A DNA stretch of 64,000 nt from Streptomyces sp. Tu6071 (GCF_000213055.1 NZ_CM001165.1:2813445-2877444), one strand, 5' to 3'; shown: positions 1 to 10,308, numbered from the stretch's first letter. The notes: generated by a model not told the origin, from the letters alone. Numbers and translations: made by a program.

Positions 1-3000
1 GGCAGCGAGGTCGCGAGCCCCCGGTACACGAGCCCGTGGCCCCCGGCGGGCGGGAAGCAGAACAGCGGGCGCTCCGCCTCGGGGTTGAAGGTGAGGTGCG
101 GGACCTCGTCGGCCGTCGTCCCGGTGACGCGTTCCTCGACGGCGGCGGCCATCCCGTGCAGCGTCGTGACCTGGTAGAGACGGCTGACCGGGACGCCCAC
201 GCCGAACTCGGTGCGCAGGTGGTGCAGCAGCTCGATGAGCTTGATGGAGCTGCCGCCCGAGGCGAAGAAGTCGTCGGCGAGACCGGCTCGTTCGAGCCCG
301 AGCAGCGCCTCCCAGTGCTTCGCCATGCTCACCTCGTAGAGGGTCACGGGCGGCTCGTACGCGGCCTGCGCGTCCTCCGCGCGCGGGGCGGGCAGCGCAC
401 GGACGTCGACCTTGCCGTGCGCGGTGAGGGGCAGCGCGCCGACCTCGGTGAGGTGTGCGGGGACGAGGTACGAGGGCAGCGCGTCCGCGAGCGCGCGGCG
501 CAGCGCGGCGCGGCTCACCTCGGCACCCGGCTCGGGCACGTACCAGGCGCACAGCGCGTCCTCGCCGCCCGCCCCCGGGCGGACCGCGACGACGGCGCGC
601 GCGATGCCGTGCCGCGCGGCGAGGTGGGCCTCGATCTCGCCCGTCTCGACGCGGTGCCCGCGCAGCTTGACCTGGCTGTCGGCGCGGCCGAGGAGGTGGA
701 GCCGCCCGGCGGTGTCCCACCGGGCCAGGTCGCCGGTGCGGTAGAGCCGTTCGGCGGGGGTGTCCGGGAGCAGCGCGCGCTCCGTGAACCGATCGGCGGT
801 CAGCTCGGGCCGGCCCGCGTACCCGAGCGCGACGCCCTCGCCGCCGATCCACAGTTCCCCGGTGATCCCGGCGGGCAGCGGGTTGCCGTGCGGGTCGAGG
901 ACGTGGAGCGTAGCGTGCGGGAGCGGGCGGCCGACGGGGACGGCGAGCCCGGGGTCGAGCCCGTCGGCCGGGCCCTCGAAGAAGGCACTGTCGATCGTGG
1001 CCTCGGTGACGCCGTACGAGTTCAGGACGCGCGTGCCGGGTCCCGCCAGCTCCCTCAGCCGCTCGTACTCGGCGACCTTCCACGTGTCGGAGCCGACGAC
1101 GAGGAGCCGCAGGAAGCCGAGCCCGGCGCCTTCGCGGGCGCAGTGGTCCATGAGGCCGCGCACGAGGGCGGGCACGAACTCGGCGCAGTCCACGCGCTCC
1201 TCGCGCAGGACCTCGTACAGGCGCGCGGTGTCGAGCAGCAGGTCGCGCCCGGCGAGGACGAGCGTCCCGCCGGAGCACAGGGCGCGCACGAGGTCGCCCG
1301 TGAAGACGTCGAACGACGGCTGCGCGCTCTGGAGATGGACGCGCACCTCGTCGCCGAGGCGGTACTCGCGGTGCCAGGAGGCGTAGGCGGCGGCCAGGTT
1401 GCGGTGGGCGACGCGGACGGCCTTCGGTTCGCCGGTGGAGCCGGAGGTGTGGATGACGTAGGCGGGCGCGTCGAGGTCGTCGGCAGGCTCGCCGCCCCCG
1501 TGCGGTGCGGAGGCGGCCAGTTCGGTGACCGACAGCCGTCGGCAGGGAGAGCCTTCCGGGGTCGGCACCCCGTCCCCGGTGATCACCAGCGAGGCCCCCG
1601 CGCCCGCGAGCACCTTCGCGAGGCGTTCGGCGGGGAGCGCCGGGTCGAGCGGCAGGTAGGCGCCCCCGGCCCGCAGTACCGCGAGGAGGTGGGCCACCAG
1701 CTCGGGCGACTTGGGCAGCGCGACCCCGACCACGGAGCCGCCGCCGATACCGAGGGCGCGGAGCCGCGAGGCCAGGTCCGCCGACACGGTGGAGAGTTCC
1801 CCGTACGTCACGGAGGCTCCGCCCGGCACCCGTACCGCGACCGCCGAGGTGTTCTCGCGCGCCGCCCGCTCGAAGAGCCGGTGCACCGGGACGGCGTCCG
1901 CGGCGAGCGCCCGGCGCCCGGCCCCGCTCGTCTCCCGTACCAGCTCCTCGCGTTCGTGCGCGGCGAGCATGTCGAGCGCCGAGACGGGCTCGTCGGGCGC
2001 CGCGTGCGTGAGGCTGTCGAGCAGTCGCGTGTAGTGCGCGGCCATGCGGCGGACGGTCGCGGGGTCGAAGAGGTCGGTGTTGTACTTCAGGACGCAGTGG
2101 AAGCGTCCCTCCGACTCCTCCTCGTACACGCTCAGTGTCAGGTCGAACTGGCCCTCCTCTTCGGGCAGTTCGATGTACTCCAGGCGGTAGCCGTACTGCT
2201 CCGTGGCGACCTTGTGCGTGAGCAGGATGAACATCGCCTGGAAGACGGCGGAGCGGCTGGAGTCGTGCTGGAGGCCGAGTTCGTCGACGAGGAGCACGAA
2301 GGGGTACTCCTGGTGGTCGAGCCCGCCGAGCACCGTGTCGCGCACCTGCGTGAGCAGCGCCTCGACGCCCGGGTCCCCGGAGAGGTCCGCGTGCAGCGGC
2401 AGCGGGTTGACGAAGTACCCGTACACGGAGGAGAACTCCTGCCGCGTGCGGCCCGTCACGGGGCTGCCCACGACGAGGTCGTCCTGCCCGGACCAGCGGT
2501 GCAGGAGCACGTAGTACGTGGCGAGGAGCACCATGAACGGGGTGACGCCGTGCCGCTGCGCGAGCGTGTGCACGCGGGCGCTGAGCGCCTCGTCGAGCAC
2601 GAAGAACTCCGAGGCGCCGTTGTGCGTCTGCACGGCCGGGCGGGGGCGGTCGGTGGGCAGGTCCAGGAGCGGGACCTCCGCGGGGAGGTGGTCGCGCCAG
2701 TAGTCGCGCATGCGCGCGGCCTCGGGCGAGGCGAGGAACTTGTTCTGCTGGTTGAGGAAGTCGACGTACCGGGCCGGGACGGGCGCGAGCGCCGGTTCGC
2801 GGCCCTCCTTCAGGGCCTCGTAGACCTCCAGCAGTTCCTCGATGAAGGTGAACGTCGACACCGCGTCCGAGACGATGTGGTGGACGGCCTTCATGATGAC
2901 CCAGCGGTCGGGGCCGCGCCGGAAGAGCCGGAAGCGGAAGAGCGCGTCGTGCTCCAGGTCGTACCGCGCGCGGTACTCGTGGATGATCCGCTCCTTGATC

Positions 3001-6000
3001 TCCTCCCACTCCTGGCCCTCGACGTCGAACCAGCCGAGGTCGGGCTCGCGGCCGTCGCCGATGCGCTGCACGGGGCGGCCCTCGCGCAGATGGAAGCCGG
3101 TGCGCAGCGCGGGGTGGCGGGCGACGAGCCGACGAACGGCCGCGAACATCAGCTCGGGGTCGAGCACGGCCCGCACCTCGACGGCGCCGCCGATGTTGTA
3201 GGCGTGGCCGTCGGGGTTGAGCTGCTTGAGGAACCAGAGCGCCTTCTGGTTCTGCGTGAGCGGGAAGTCCCCGTCGTCGTCCCAGAGTTCGACGGAGACC
3301 TGGGCGCCGGAAATCTCGTCCCGCGCGAGGCGTTCGGTCAGCTCCTCGTGCAGGCGCGCGGCCAGCTCGGCGACGGGGGTGTTGCTGAGCAGCGCGACGA
3401 CGGGCGGCGCGACGCCCAGTTCGGCCTGCGAGCGGGCCCGCAGCTCCATCGCGAGGAGCGAGTCGAGGCCGAGTGCGCCGAGGCCGCCCGCCGGGTCGAT
3501 CTCCTCGGGCGCGGCACGGAGCACGGCGGCGACCAGGCGCGTGAAGCGCTCCGTGACGAGGGCGCGGCGCTCCTCGGGCCCGGCGGCGCGGAAGGCCGCG
3601 AGGAGGTCGCCCTCGTCGTCGGCGGCCTGGTCGCCCGCGGACGCGGCGAGGTCCTGGACGAGGGCGGGCGGGGTGTCGTACCACGCGAGGAAGGTGCGCC
3701 AGTCGACGACGGTCGCGACGACGAGCTGGGCGAGGTCCTGGCCGAGGACGCGTTCGAGGACGCTCATGCCCGCGTCGGGGCTCAGCGAACTCATGCCGCG
3801 GCTGTGCAGGTAGTGCGCTTCGAGACCCAGTTCCTCGATCATCCCGGTCGCCCAGGGGCCCCAGTCGAGCGCGAGCGCGGGCAGTCCGGCCGCGCGGCGG
3901 CGGTGCGCGAGGGCGTCGAGGAAGGCGTTGCCCGCCGCGTAGTTGGTCTGTCCCGCGGTCGTGAGGAGCGAGGCGACGGAGGCGAAGAGGACGAAGTGCT
4001 CCAGCGGTTCGTCCCGCAGGTGCTTGTCGAGCAGGTGGGCCCCGGCGGTCTTCGGGGCGTGGACGGTGTCGAAGGCTTCGCGGTCGATGTCGGCGAGGAG
4101 CGTGTCCCGGACCTGCCCGGCGAGGTGGAAGACGCCGCGCAGCGGGGGCGGGTCGCCCGCGCGGTACGTGGCGAGCCAGCCCGTGAAGGCGGCCTCGTCG
4201 GTGAGATCGACGGGGGCGAGCACGACGTTCGCGCCGAGCGCCTCGATGTCCCTGACCAGCGCGATCGCCTGCCCGGCGCGGCTGTCGGGGTCGGTCGCGC
4301 GCCACGCGGCGCGTGGCGGCAGCGGGGTCCGGCCGAGGAGGACGAGGCGCCGCGCGCCGCGCCGTACGAGGGTGCGGCACAGGAGCCGGCCGAGCGCGCC
4401 GAAGGCCCCGGTCACGAGGTACGTGCCGTCCGGGCGCAGGCGGGGCGGGAGCGGCCCGGTGAGGCGGTCCTCGGCGGGCCTGAGCCGCAGCGTGGCGCGC
4501 GTGGCGCCGCGCAGGCCGATCTCCTCCTCGTCGTCGGCGAGGAATTCGGCGAGCAGCGTCGCCGCCTCGTCGGACGCGGTGGCCCGCGCGGGGTCGAGGT
4601 CGACGAGCTTGCCCCGGTGTCCCGCGAGTTCCTGGTGGCGCAGGACGCGCGTGACGCCCCAGGCGGGCGCCCCGAGCGGTTCCACGGCGTCCCCGGCGGC
4701 GACGGGCTGGGCCCCGCGCGTCACGACGTGCAGGCGGCACGTGTCGCGGCGGGCGCGCAGCACGCGGGCGAGGGCGACGAGCGTCCACGCGCCGCGTGCG
4801 GTGGCCGCCCCCACCTGTGCGGCCGGAACACCGGCCAGCGCGGGATGCCCGAGGTTCCACAGGTGGACGACCTCGCCGCGGAACGGCGCGCCCTCGCCGT
4901 CGAGTTCGGCGAAGAGCCGGTCGAGGTGCACGGGGTCCTCGGGGGCGAGCGTCACGTCCCCGGCCTCGTCCCGCGCGTACCGCGTCCCGGCCCGTACGAG
5001 GCGGCAGCGGTCGCCCCGTTCCCGTACGAGCGCGGCGAAGGCGTCGGCGACGCCGGTGGTGTCGGCGAGCACGAGCCAGTCACGCGGGGCCTCGGCACCG
5101 GGTTCCGGCGTCGCGTCGAGTGCCGGGACCGGCACCCATTCCGGCACCGCGAGCCACGAGTCCACGGTCGCCCGGGACACGCTCGTGGAGACCTGGTCGA
5201 TGTCGGCGGCGCGGAAGCCGGTCACGCGTCCGAGCGCGGTGCCGTCCTCGGCGTCGTACAGCGCGAGGTCGGCGAGGAGTTCCCGGCCGTCGTCCCGCGT
5301 CACCGTGCCGTGCGCCCACAGCGCGCGGTCGCCGCTCGCGGCGAGATCGAGTTCGCCGAGCGAGAGCGGGAGCCGTACCCCGGAGGCGGCGGCCGGCTCC
5401 GGGCCGTCGGAGATCTGCCGCGTGAGGAGCGCTTGGAAGCAGGCGTCGAGCAGCACGGGGTGCAGGTGGTGGTCGGCCGCGTCCGGGCCGAGGAGCCCGG
5501 CGGGCGGGCGTACCTTCGCGAGCACTTCGCCCTCGCCCGTCCACACCTCCTCGATGGCCTGGAAGGCGGGCCCGTAGTGGTAGCCGAGCGCCGCGAGCCC
5601 CGCGTAGCACGTCTCCGCGTCGAGCCGGCGGTCCGCGCGGGCCCGGACCCCGGCCACGTCGAGCACGGGGCCCAGCGAAGCGGGCTGCCCGGAGCGCAGG
5701 ACCCCGGCCGCGTGCACGACGGGCTCGGTGTCCGCGTCCCCGGGGGTCGCGATCGTGAACGCGGCCGTCTCGGGGTCGACGCTGAGCTGGACGGTGCTCG
5801 TGGCGTCCTCGGCGAGGAAGAGCGCCTTGCGCAGGTCGATCCCGGCGAGGCGCACGCGCGGCGCGCCCGTCAGGGCGCGTACGGCCTGCGCGGCCATCTC
5901 GACGTACCCGGCGGCCGGGAAGACGGCCGTGCCCTGGATCTGGTGGTCGGCGAGGTACGGGAGCCGCTCGGTGTCGAGCGCGGACTCCCACGTGGGCGCG

Positions 6001-8837
6001 GCATGAGCACTGCGGCGGCCGAGGAGCGGGTGGTCGAGGTGGCCGAGGCGTACGCGGGCGACGTTCGCGGGCTCGACCCAGTGCCGCTCCTCGCGCCACG
6101 GGTAGGCGGGCAGCGGGACCGTCGTCCCGGTGGGCTGGAGGGTGTCCCAGTCGATGGCGCGGCCGAGCGTGTGCAGGGTCGCGAGCGAGACGGCGAAGCG
6201 TTCCGGCTCGTCCTCGGCGCGGCGGATCGAGGGCACGGTGACGGCCTCGTGCCCGGTGGCCTCGGCGCACTCGCGCAGGGAGTGGGCGAGCGCGGGGTGC
6301 GGGCCGATCTCCAGGAAGAGCCGGTGCCCGTCGCGGGCGAGCCGGTCGACGGCGGAGCGGAAGTGGACGCGCTCGCGCACATTGCGCCACCAGTAGGCGG
6401 CGTCGAGGCGCACCCCGTCCGCGTTCGACTCCATCCCGGTGAGTTCCAGGGGGACCTGGGGCGGCTGCGGGTCGAGGAAGGCGAGCGAGTCGAGGAGTTC
6501 GTCCTTGATCGCGTCCATCTTGTGCGAGTGGTAGGGGACTTCGACGGTCAGCGCCTTGGCGAAGATCTGCTCCCCGGTGAGCCGCGCGGCCAGTTCCTCC
6601 AGCGCGTCGGTGTCGCCCGCGAGGGTCACCGCGCCGGGGCTGTTCACGGCCGCGACGGCCACGCGCCCCCGGTACGCGCGCAGTTCGCGCTCCGCCTCCT
6701 CCTCGGGGAGCCCGACCGCGAGCATCCCGCCGGTTCCGGCGAGCTTGTGCTGGAGGCGGCTGCGGTGCACGGCGATCGCACACGCCTCGCGCAGCGTGTA
6801 GACCCCGGCCTCGTGGAAGGCGGCGATCTCGCCCGTGCTGTGCCCGACGATCGCCTCGGGCCGCACCCCGTACGAGCGCCAGAGCCGCGAAAGACCGTAC
6901 TGAACAGCGAAGTTGGCGGGCTGCGCGAGCCACGTCTCCGCCATCCGCGAGGACGCGGCGTCTCTGCCCATCTCCTCCAGGAGCGACCAGCCCGCGAGGT
7001 CGCGGATCTCCCGGTCGCACTCCTCGACGGCCGCCCGGAAGACGGGTTCGCTCGCGAGGAGCCCCTGTCCCATGCCCCACCACTGCGGGCCCATCCCGGT
7101 GTACACCCACACGAGCCGCCGGTCCTCGGGCTCCAGGCGCCGGTTCTCGACGACGCGCGGGTGCGGGTTCCCCGCGGCGTGGGCGTCGAGGGCCTCGCGC
7201 AGCGACTCGCGGGACGAGTGGACGACCGCGAGCCGCGTCTCCAGGTGCTGCCTGCGGTGCGCGAGGGTGTGCCCGAGGTCGGCGAGCGCCACGTCCCCGT
7301 CCAGCTCGTCCCGTACCTGCGCCGCCTTGCGCGCGAGCGCCTCGGGGTGCCGGGTGCTGAGCGGCAGTACGGTCCAGGGGCGGGCGAGGGCGGCGGGCCC
7401 GGCGCCGGACCGTGCCGGGGCCTCCTCGATGATCAGGTGCGCGTTCGTCCCGCCGAAGCCGAAGGAGTTCACGCCCGCCCGCGCCGGTCCCTCGTGCGCG
7501 GGCCACGGTGTGGCGACGGCGGGGATCTCGTAGGGGAGGCTGTCGGCGTCGATCGCGGAGTTGAGCGTGTCGAGGTGCAGGTGGGGCGGGATGACCTTGT
7601 GCTCGACGGCGAGCGCGGTCTTGATGAGCCCGGCGATCCCGGCGGCCGACTCGGTGTGCCCGATGTTGGTCTTGACGGAGCCGACGTAGCAGGCGGCGCC
7701 GGGCTCGCGGCCCTCGGCGAGCACGCGCGCCAGCGCGTTCGCCTCGATCGGGTCGCCGACGGGCGTCGACGTGCCGTGCGCCTCGACGTACTGGAGCTGT
7801 CCGGGCGAGATCCCGGCGTCCGCGCACACCTCCCGCACGAGGCGGGTCTGCGCCTCGCCGCTCGGCACGGTGATGCCGGGGGTGCGGCCGTCCTGGTTGA
7901 CGCCGCTGCCCGTGAGCACGGCGTGGATCGGGTCGCCGTCGCGCAGCGCGTCCGAGAGCCGCTTGAGCGCGACGAGCCCGACGCCCTCGGCCCGTACGTA
8001 CCCCTCGGCGCTCGCGTCGAAGGCGCGCGAACTCCCGCTGCGCGAGAGGAAACCGCCCTTCGTCTCGGCGATCGTGTACTGCGGCGTCATGTGCAGCAGC
8101 ACACCGCCCGCGAGGGCGAGATCGGTCTCGCCGCGCAGGAGCGCCTGGCGGGCGAGGTGCACGGTGACGAGCGAGGAGCTGCACGCCGTGTCGACGGTGA
8201 GGCTCGGGCCGCGGAAGTCGAAGACGTGCGAGATGCGGTTCGAGACCATCGTCATCATCGTGCCCGTCGCGGTGTGCGCGGCGAGCGTCTCGAAGCCGAG
8301 GTCGGCGAACTGGAGGATCTTGTAGTCGAGCGTGAACGCCCCGACGTAGACAGCCGTGTTGGAGCCGACGAGGGTCCGCGGGCGCTGCCCGCCGTCCTCC
8401 AGGGCCTCCCAGGCGACCTCCAGGAGCTTGCGCTGCTGCGGGTCCATGTGGTCGGCCTCGCGCCCGCTGATCCCGAAGAAGGCGGGCTCGAAGCGGTCGA
8501 AGCCGTCGATGTAGCCGCCGCGTCCGCCGGTGAGGCGGCCCGGCTTGTCGCGGTGGCGGCTGCCGAGCGTCGTGGTGTCGTAGCGGTCGGCGGGCGTGGG
8601 TGTCACGCAGTCCTTGCCGGTGACCAGGTTGCGCCAGTAGGCACGGTGGTCGCCCGCGCCGCCGGGGAGCCGGCAGCCGATCCCGATGATCGCGACCTTC
8701 TCGCCCTCCGCGACCGGTGCGCGCGGGGACGGGGGCGGGGCGGGCGGGTCCTGAGCGGTGGCGTGGTGGTGCGCGGGCTGCGGGGCGTCAGCGCGCGGGG
8801 CTCCCGTGGCCGGGGACTCGCTGTGGGCGGCGGCCAT
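1..8837 (-). CDS. Iterative hybrid PKS-NRPS of PTM (polycyclic tetramate macrolactam) type, 3' end cut by window edge
   Basis: About 2945 codons are visible, open from an ATG at 8837 to base 3; the stop lies outside the window. Domains in order, approximate residues: KS 46-475 with DTACSSS (Cys219) and the following His motifs; AT 500-890 with GHSTGE (Ser667) and PYHSHKMD; DH 935-1225 with HQIQGTAVFP (His965); KR 1455-1645 with TGAFGALG; ACP with LGLDSLL (Ser1793); condensation domain with HHIVSDAVS (His1986); adenylation domain with TSGSTGEPK near 2463; PCP with GGSSIKL near 2862; thioesterase starting near 2925 (LFCFPPAGG). Families of this exact order make tetramate macrolactams: one PKS module is used iteratively for two polyene chains, the NRPS part joins them to ornithine, and the TE closes the tetramate. 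The product class is inferred from domain order plus the neighbouring hydroxylase gene; ornithine specificity was not tested. It lies 137 bp downstream of that gene, probably one operon. Confidence 0.93.
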   Translation of the reverse strand, partial: MAAAHSESPATGAPRADAPQPAHHHATAQDPPAPPPSPRAPVAEGEKVAIIGIGCRLPGGAGDHRAYWRNLVTGKDCVTPTPADRYDTTTLGSRHRDKPGRLTGGRGGYIDGFDRFEPAFFGISGREADHMDPQQRKLLEVAWEALEDGGQRPRTLVGSNTAVYVGAFTLDYKILQFADLGFETLAAHTATGTMMTMVSNRISHVFDFRGPSLTVDTACSSSLVTVHLARQALLRGETDLALAGGVLLHMTPQYTIAETKGGFLSRSGSSRAFDASAEGYVRAEGVGLVALKRLSDALRDGDPIHAVLTGSGVNQDGRTPGITVPSGEAQTRLVREVCADAGISPGQLQYVEAHGTSTPVGDPIEANALARVLAEGREPGAACYVGSVKTNIGHTESAAGIAGLIKTALAVEHKVIPPHLHLDTLNSAIDADSLPYEIPAVATPWPAHEGPARAGVNSFGFGGTNAHLIIEEAPARSGAGPAALARPWTVLPLSTRHPEALARKAAQVRDELDGDVALADLGHTLAHRRQHLETRLAVVHSSRESLREALDAHAAGNPHPRVVENRRLEPEDRRLVWVYTGMGPQWWGMGQGLLASEPVFRAAVEECDREIRDLAGWSLLEEMGRDAASSRMAETWLAQPANFAVQYGLSRLWRSYGVRPEAIVGHSTGEIAAFHEAGVYTLREACAIAVHRSRLQHKLAGTGGMLAVGLPEEEAERELRAYRGRVAVAAVNSPGAVTLAGDTDALEELAARLTGEQIFAKALTVEVPYHSHKMDAIKDELLDSLAFLDPQPPQVPLELTGMESNADGVRLDAAYWWRNVRERVHFRSAVDRLARDGHRLFLEIGPHPALAHSLRECAEATGHEAVTVPSIRRAEDEPERFAVSLATLHTLGRAIDWDTLQPTGTTVPLPAYPWREERHWVEPANVARVRLGHLDHPLLGRRSAHAAPTWESALDTERLPYLADHQIQGTAVFPAAGYVEMAAQAVRALTGAPRVRLAGIDLRKALFLAEDATSTVQLSVDPETAAFTIATPGDADTEPVVHAAGVLRSGQPASLGPVLDVAGVRARADRRLDAETCYAGLAALGYHYGPAFQAIEEVWTGEGEVLAKVRPPAGLLGPDAADHHLHPVLLDACFQALLTRQISDGPEPAAASGVRLPLSLGELDLAASGDRALWAHGTVTRDDGRELLADLALYDAEDGTALGRVTGFRAADIDQVSTSVSRATVDSWLAVPEWVPVPALDATPEPGAEAPRDWLVLADTTGVADAFAALVRERGDRCRLVRAGTRYARDEAGDVTLAPEDPVHLDRLFAELDGEGAPFRGEVVHLWNLGHPALAGVPAAQVGAATARGAWTLVALARVLRARRDTCRLHVVTRGAQPVAAGDAVEPLGAPAWGVTRVLRHQELAGHRGKLVDLDPARATASDEAATLLAEFLADDEEEIGLRGATRATLRLRPAEDRLTGPLPPRLRPDGTYLVTGAFGALGRLLCRTLVRRGARRLVLLGRTPLPPRAAWRATDPDSRAGQAIALVRDIEALGANVVLAPVDLTDEAAFTGWLATYRAGDPPPLRGVFHLAGQVRDTLLADIDREAFDTVHAPKTAGAHLLDKHLRDEPLEHFVLFASVASLLTTAGQTNYAAGNAFLDALAHRRRAAGLPALALDWGPWATGMIEELGLEAHYLHSRGMSSLSPDAGMSVLERVLGQDLAQLVVATVVDWRTFLAWYDTPPALVQDLAASAGDQAADDEGDLLAAFRAAGPEERRALVTERFTRLVAAVLRAAPEEIDPAGGLGALGLDSLLAMELRARSQAELGVAPPVVALLSNTPVAELAARLHEELTERLARDEISGAQVSVELWDDDGDFPLTQNQKALWFLKQLNPDGHAYNIGGAVEVRAVLDPELMFAAVRRLVARHPALRTGFHLREGRPVQRIGDGREPDLGWFDVEGQEWEEIKERIIHEYRARYDLEHDALFRFRLFRRGPDRWVIMKAVHHIVSDAVSTFTFIEELLEVYEALKEGREPALAPVPARYVDFLNQQNKFLASPEAARMRDYWRDHLPAEVPLLDLPTDRPRPAVQTHNGASEFFVLDEALSARVHTLAQRHGVTPFMVLLATYYVLLHRWSGQDDLVVGSPVTGRTRQEFSSVYGYFVNPLPLHADLSGDPGVEALLTQVRDTVLGGLDHQEYPFVLLVDELGLQHDSSRSAVFQAMFILLTHKVATEQYGYRLEYIELPEEEGQFDLTLSVYEEESEGRFHCVLKYNTDLFDPATVRRMAAHYTRLLDSLTHAAPDEPVSALDMLAAHEREELVRETSGAGRRALAADAVPVHRLFERAARENTSAVAVRVPGGASVTYGELSTVSADLASRLRALGIGGGSVVGVALPKSPELVAHLLAVLRAGGAYLPLDPALPAERLAKVLAGAGASLVITGDGVPTPEGSPCRRLSVTELAASAPHGGGEPADDLDAPAYVIHTSGSTGEPKAVRVAHRNLAAAYASWHREYRLGDEVRVHLQSAQPSFDVFTGDLVRALCSGGTLVLAGRDLLLDTARLYEVLREERVDCAEFVPALVRGLMDHCAREGAGLGFLRLLVVGSDTWKVAEYERLRELAGPGTRVLNSYGVTEATIDSAFFEGPADGLDPGLAVPVGRPLPHATLHVLDPHGNPLPAGITGELWIGGEGVALGYAGRPELTADRFTERALLPDTPAERLYRTGDLARWDTAGRLHLLGRADSQVKLRGHRVETGEIEAHLAARHGIARAVVAVRPGAGGEDALCAWYVPEPGAEVSRAALRRALADALPSYLVPAHLTEVGALPLTAHGKVDVRALPAPRAEDAQAAYEPPVTLYEVSMAKHWEALLGLERAGLADDFFASGGSSIKLIELLHHLRTEFGVGVPVSRLYQVTTLHGMAAAVEERVTGTTADEVPHLTFNPEAERPLFCFPPAGGHGLVYRGLATSL

Positions 8838-8974
8838 GTGGGCACACTCCTCGGGTTCGCGCGTCCTCCGGGAGCGGTCCGGGGCGCGGCAAAGTCTGCT
8901 GGTGGTACGGGTGGAGGGCGTTAAGGAGTCGGGACGTCGGTACGGGGACGGACCGGGCGGGACGCGGGTCTCGC

Positions 8975-9898
8975 TCAGGCGCCCTGGCGGCCGTCCGTGG
9001 GGGCGACGGGGGCCTCCTCCTCCCGCGGGCGTGGGGAGCGCCGTACGGGGTGGAGGAGGCTGCCGAGGACGTCGCCGGTCCGCGGGAAGGAGGCGGGGTC
9101 GTGGAGCCCCACGGCGGCGGGCGTGCGGCCCGGGTGCCAGGTGAAGCTGCCGAAGAGGTGGTCCCACACGGAGAGGTCGGAGCCGTAGTGCCCGGCCTCG
9201 GCGAGCCGCGTGCTGTGGTGCAGGCGGTGCTGCTCGGGGCTGGCCAGGACGTGGTTGAACGGGCCGATCCGGACGTCGATGTTGGCGTGGATGAAGTAGC
9301 CCTGCGCCGCGACGAAGAGCCCGGAGGCGAGCACGGAGTGGGCGGAGAACCCGACGGCGGCGAGCAGGAGTTGCACGCAGCCCTGGGAGAAGACGATGTC
9401 GAGCACGTGGTTGACGCCGTTGTTCGCCACGTTGACCTTCGCCGGGACGTGGTGCACGCCGTGGAGCTTCCACAGGTGCTTGTTGGTGTGGCCGAGCCGG
9501 TGGGTGACGTAGCCGGCGAGGGAGCCGGCGAGGAGCGTGAGGGGCAGTTCGGCCCAGAGCGGCAGCACCGGGTGGCCCGTCGCGACGAGCGTCATGAGGC
9601 CCGTGACGAGGAACTGCGCGAAGGCGCTCGCGAGCATCGTGAGCACGAACCAGATGCCGTACCAGCGCCACTCCGCGGCGGTCGGCTGCCAGTCGCGCTC
9701 GTAGGGGACGAGCCGCTCCAGCGCCGTCAGGTACAGCACGACGCCCATGAGGAAGAACGGGCTCACCCGCTCCGGGTCCCAGTCCCGCGCGAGGGCGAGG
9801 CCCGCGACGAGCACGGTGGCGACGAGCAGCACCGGATAGGCGAGGAAACGCAGCAGCGCCCTGCCGTGCCCGGCCACGACTGATTCCCCTCTGCGCAT
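8975..9898 (-). CDS. Fatty acid hydroxylase / sterol desaturase-like membrane enzyme of PTM cluster
   Basis: 307-residue integral membrane di-iron enzyme. The histidine clusters of the family are visible: HRLGH around residue 133, LHGVHH shortly after, and EQHRLHH near residue 223, which together bind the diiron centre. Several hydrophobic helices lie at residues 14-35, 46-62, 82-120 and 165-185. The ATG at 9898 is preceded by a run of G bases suitable as a ribosome-binding site. In characterised PTM clusters a sterol-desaturase homologue stands directly upstream of the PKS-NRPS and hydroxylates the macrolactam; here it is transcribed first, in the same direction, with the PKS-NRPS next. The position and pairing are the main reason for calling the cluster PTM. 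The exact hydroxylation site on the product cannot be read from sequence. Confidence 0.9.
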   Translation of the reverse strand: MRRGESVVAGHGRALLRFLAYPVLLVATVLVAGLALARDWDPERVSPFFLMGVVLYLTALERLVPYERDWQPTAAEWRWYGIWFVLTMLASAFAQFLVTGLMTLVATGHPVLPLWAELPLTLLAGSLAGYVTHRLGHTNKHLWKLHGVHHVPAKVNVANNGVNHVLDIVFSQGCVQLLLAAVGFSAHSVLASGLFVAAQGYFIHANIDVRIGPFNHVLASPEQHRLHHSTRLAEAGHYGSDLSVWDHLFGSFTWHPGRTPAAVGLHDPASFPRTGDVLGSLLHPVRRSPRPREEEAPVAPTDGRQGA

Positions 9899-10263
9899 CG
9901 CGCACCCCCCCAGCGATCAGCGGCGCCCGGCCCGTCGAGGGCAGCGCGCAACCGTGACGAAAATCAAATGATGACGGAAATGGATTCCGCGGCGGATTGA
10001 GGAAATGTTTTCCGTTTCCGCGCCGCCCAACCCCCACTTTCGGGCGAATCTCCGCGACGCAAGGGCGCACGGGAATCCGGCCGTGAGCCATTGAACAGGA
10101 GGGACGGCATCGCGGGATACCCGTGCCACTCCAAGGAGTTAATTAATAAGCTCATCACACTTATAGGGCGCACAGAAAGAGGCAGGGGTCGCACGAGAGG
10201 GGGCACGCCGCCGCCCCGTGACCCCCCGCCGCGCGCCCCTCACCAGGCACTCCGCCCCGGACG
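9899..10263 (-). promoter_or_regulatory. Upstream region of the PTM operon, unusually AT-rich for this genome
   Basis: No gene is supported here. Two stretches, about 9958-10015 and 10120-10165, are far richer in A/T than anything nearby. Visible structure: an ACTCC-AA-GGAGT hairpin at 10128-10139 followed by TTAATTAA and a short A/T run; and an ATTCCGCGGCGGAT near-palindrome around 9984-9997. The region separates the hydroxylase gene from the tmRNA terminator, so it must hold the promoter of the PTM operon. Individual -35/-10 boxes could not be fixed with confidence. Confidence 0.55.
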
Positions 10264-10308
10264 CGAAAAAGCCTCCGGCCCGTGACGCGTACGTCACGGG
10301 CCGGAGGC
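10264..10308 (-). terminator. Rho-independent terminator of ssrA
   Basis: A perfect 17-bp inverted repeat (arms 10271-10287 and 10292-10308, loop CGTA) is followed on the minus strand by TTTTTCGCG. It lies 12 bp past the tmRNA 3' end, in the right orientation to terminate ssrA. Confidence 0.92.

Noticed and set aside
36..8924. A 2962-codon plus-strand open frame
   Set aside because: It is the antisense shadow of the PKS-NRPS; the minus frame has complete KS to TE motifs, while the plus frame has none and is Arg/Gly/Val-rich nonsense typical of high-GC antisense.
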